DNA of 5,508 bases from Synergistaceae bacterium (lineage in GTDB: Bacteria; Synergistota; Synergistia; Synergistales; Synergistaceae), in NCBI GenBank assembly GCA_031271065.1, contig JAISWP010000111.1, positions 1-5,508 on the forward strand, read 5' to 3'. Shown here piece after piece: positions 4,915 through 5,508 of the stretch. The position numbers were made by a program, and so were the translations under genes. Position 1 is the stretch's first letter; every line of letters starts with the position of its first letter. The notes beneath the pieces were generated by a model that worked only from the letters and a program-made list of their open reading frames with translations, was not told the origin of the DNA and searched no databases.

Positions 4915-5508
4915 ATGGTCGACGAATTTTTGAATCAGGATGAAATAGATGCTCTTCTTTCCGGGGGCGGCGGAAACGGCGGCAGCGGCCTCAGTCCCGA
5001 GGATATGACGGTGCTGGAGGAGGTCTGCGGCATAGCGGCCTCCGCGGCGTCCAACGTGATAGGTATGCTGGCGGGACGGGACGTGACCACCGACGGCATC
5101 GAGCAGTACGGGATACATCAGAGCGAAATGGCGTCCAGGATAGACGGAGATAAAATTTTTTCTTACTCCATATCCCTGAACGGCCTCGATTCCGCTCCGG
5201 CCAGGCTGATCACCGGCGAACGCGGAGCGCTCGCGCTGGCCGATCTCATGATGGGGGGAGACGCCAAGGAACTGCCCACGGAAGCCAACGACCTTTATCT
5301 GTCGGCGGCCCAGGAAGGACTGAGCCAGCTGGTGGGCTCCGCTCTGACGAGCCTGAGCGGGCTTCTGGGAGGGGCGAAGCTCTCGTCGGACGACGCTTCC
5401 TCCAGCCTCGAGGAGTCCGGAACCTGGGTACCGTTCCCGGATCTGCCCGGCGACTCCATGATATGGGCCGGAAAAATAAATCTGAATGTGGATGAGGTTG
5501 AACCCTTC
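4915..5508 (+). CDS. fliY: FliY/FliN-type motor switch protein, 3' truncated
   Basis: This is the first 198 residues of a switch protein; the frame is open to the right edge. The N-terminus VDEFLNQDEIDALLSGGGG (2-20) is a CheY-P-binding peptide like that of FliM, followed by a Gly-rich linker. Residues about 26-165 look like the CheC-type domain of FliY: LSPEDMTVLEEV (26-37), the ALADLMMGGDA segment (107-117) and LYLSAAQEGLSQLVGSALTSLSGLLGG (within 127-153), each aligning to the family by eye. Intact FliY is usually around 380 residues and ends in a FliN-like SpoA domain, which lies beyond the window, so FliY rather than a stand-alone CheC/CheX is inferred from the N-terminal peptide and the position after fliM. 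CheC/FliY proteins remove phosphate from CheY-P with two E-x-x-N motifs. Here these read E36-V-C-G39 and E134-G-L-S137, so both asparagines are missing. Confidence 0.88.
   Translation, partial: MVDEFLNQDEIDALLSGGGGNGGSGLSPEDMTVLEEVCGIAASAASNVIGMLAGRDVTTDGIEQYGIHQSEMASRIDGDKIFSYSISLNGLDSAPARLITGERGALALADLMMGGDAKELPTEANDLYLSAAQEGLSQLVGSALTSLSGLLGGAKLSSDDASSSLEESGTWVPFPDLPGDSMIWAGKINLNVDEVEPF

Noticed and set aside
5185..5194. Third copy of ctcgattccg, in fliY, as a dispersed repeat with 389-398 and 461-470
   Set aside because: It encodes a common Leu-Asp-Ser run in preferred codons, and no flanking similarity extends the match.

Overview
The window is an uninterrupted piece of a bacterial flagellar operon, with every gene on the + strand. 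In order it holds the 3' part of flgE (hook), flbD (small motility protein of the SwrD type), motA and motB (stator), fliL (stator-associated membrane protein), fliM (C-ring switch protein) and the 5' part of fliY (FliN-type switch protein with CheC-like domains). The left edge cuts flgE and the right edge cuts fliY. There is no RNA gene, mobile element, CRISPR array or foreign cassette.

The gene order flgE-flbD-motA-motB-fliL-fliM-fliY is the conserved late fla/che-type arrangement remembered from spirochaetes, Thermotogae, Firmicutes and Synergistota. The DNA is GC-rich by eye, yet uses ATA (Ile) and AGG (Arg) codons very freely and has strong GGAGG-type ribosome sites. That mix suggests an anaerobic bacterium such as a member of Synergistota. 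This is an inference from style, not a proof.

Layout: positions 2-1528 are hook protein. Positions 1529-1637 are the only sizeable gap and carry a stem-loop. From flbD onward the genes are tightly packed, with gaps of 12, 5, 24, 24 and 2 nt, so they are probably co-transcribed and partly translationally coupled. FlgE forms the hook. MotA/MotB form the ion-driven stator, FliL surrounds or supports it, and FlbD probably tunes stator power. FliM and FliY build the switch that receives CheY-P and sets rotation direction.

The points most worth a second look are these: a hook protein with a large, repeat-containing and codon-distinct insertion; a stator with the residues seen in sodium-driven PomA/PomB; a FliY whose CheC-type phosphatase motifs have lost both catalytic asparagines; and poly-Glu C-termini of MotA and FliM whose codons double as the ribosome site of the next gene. 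I see no wholly new system here.
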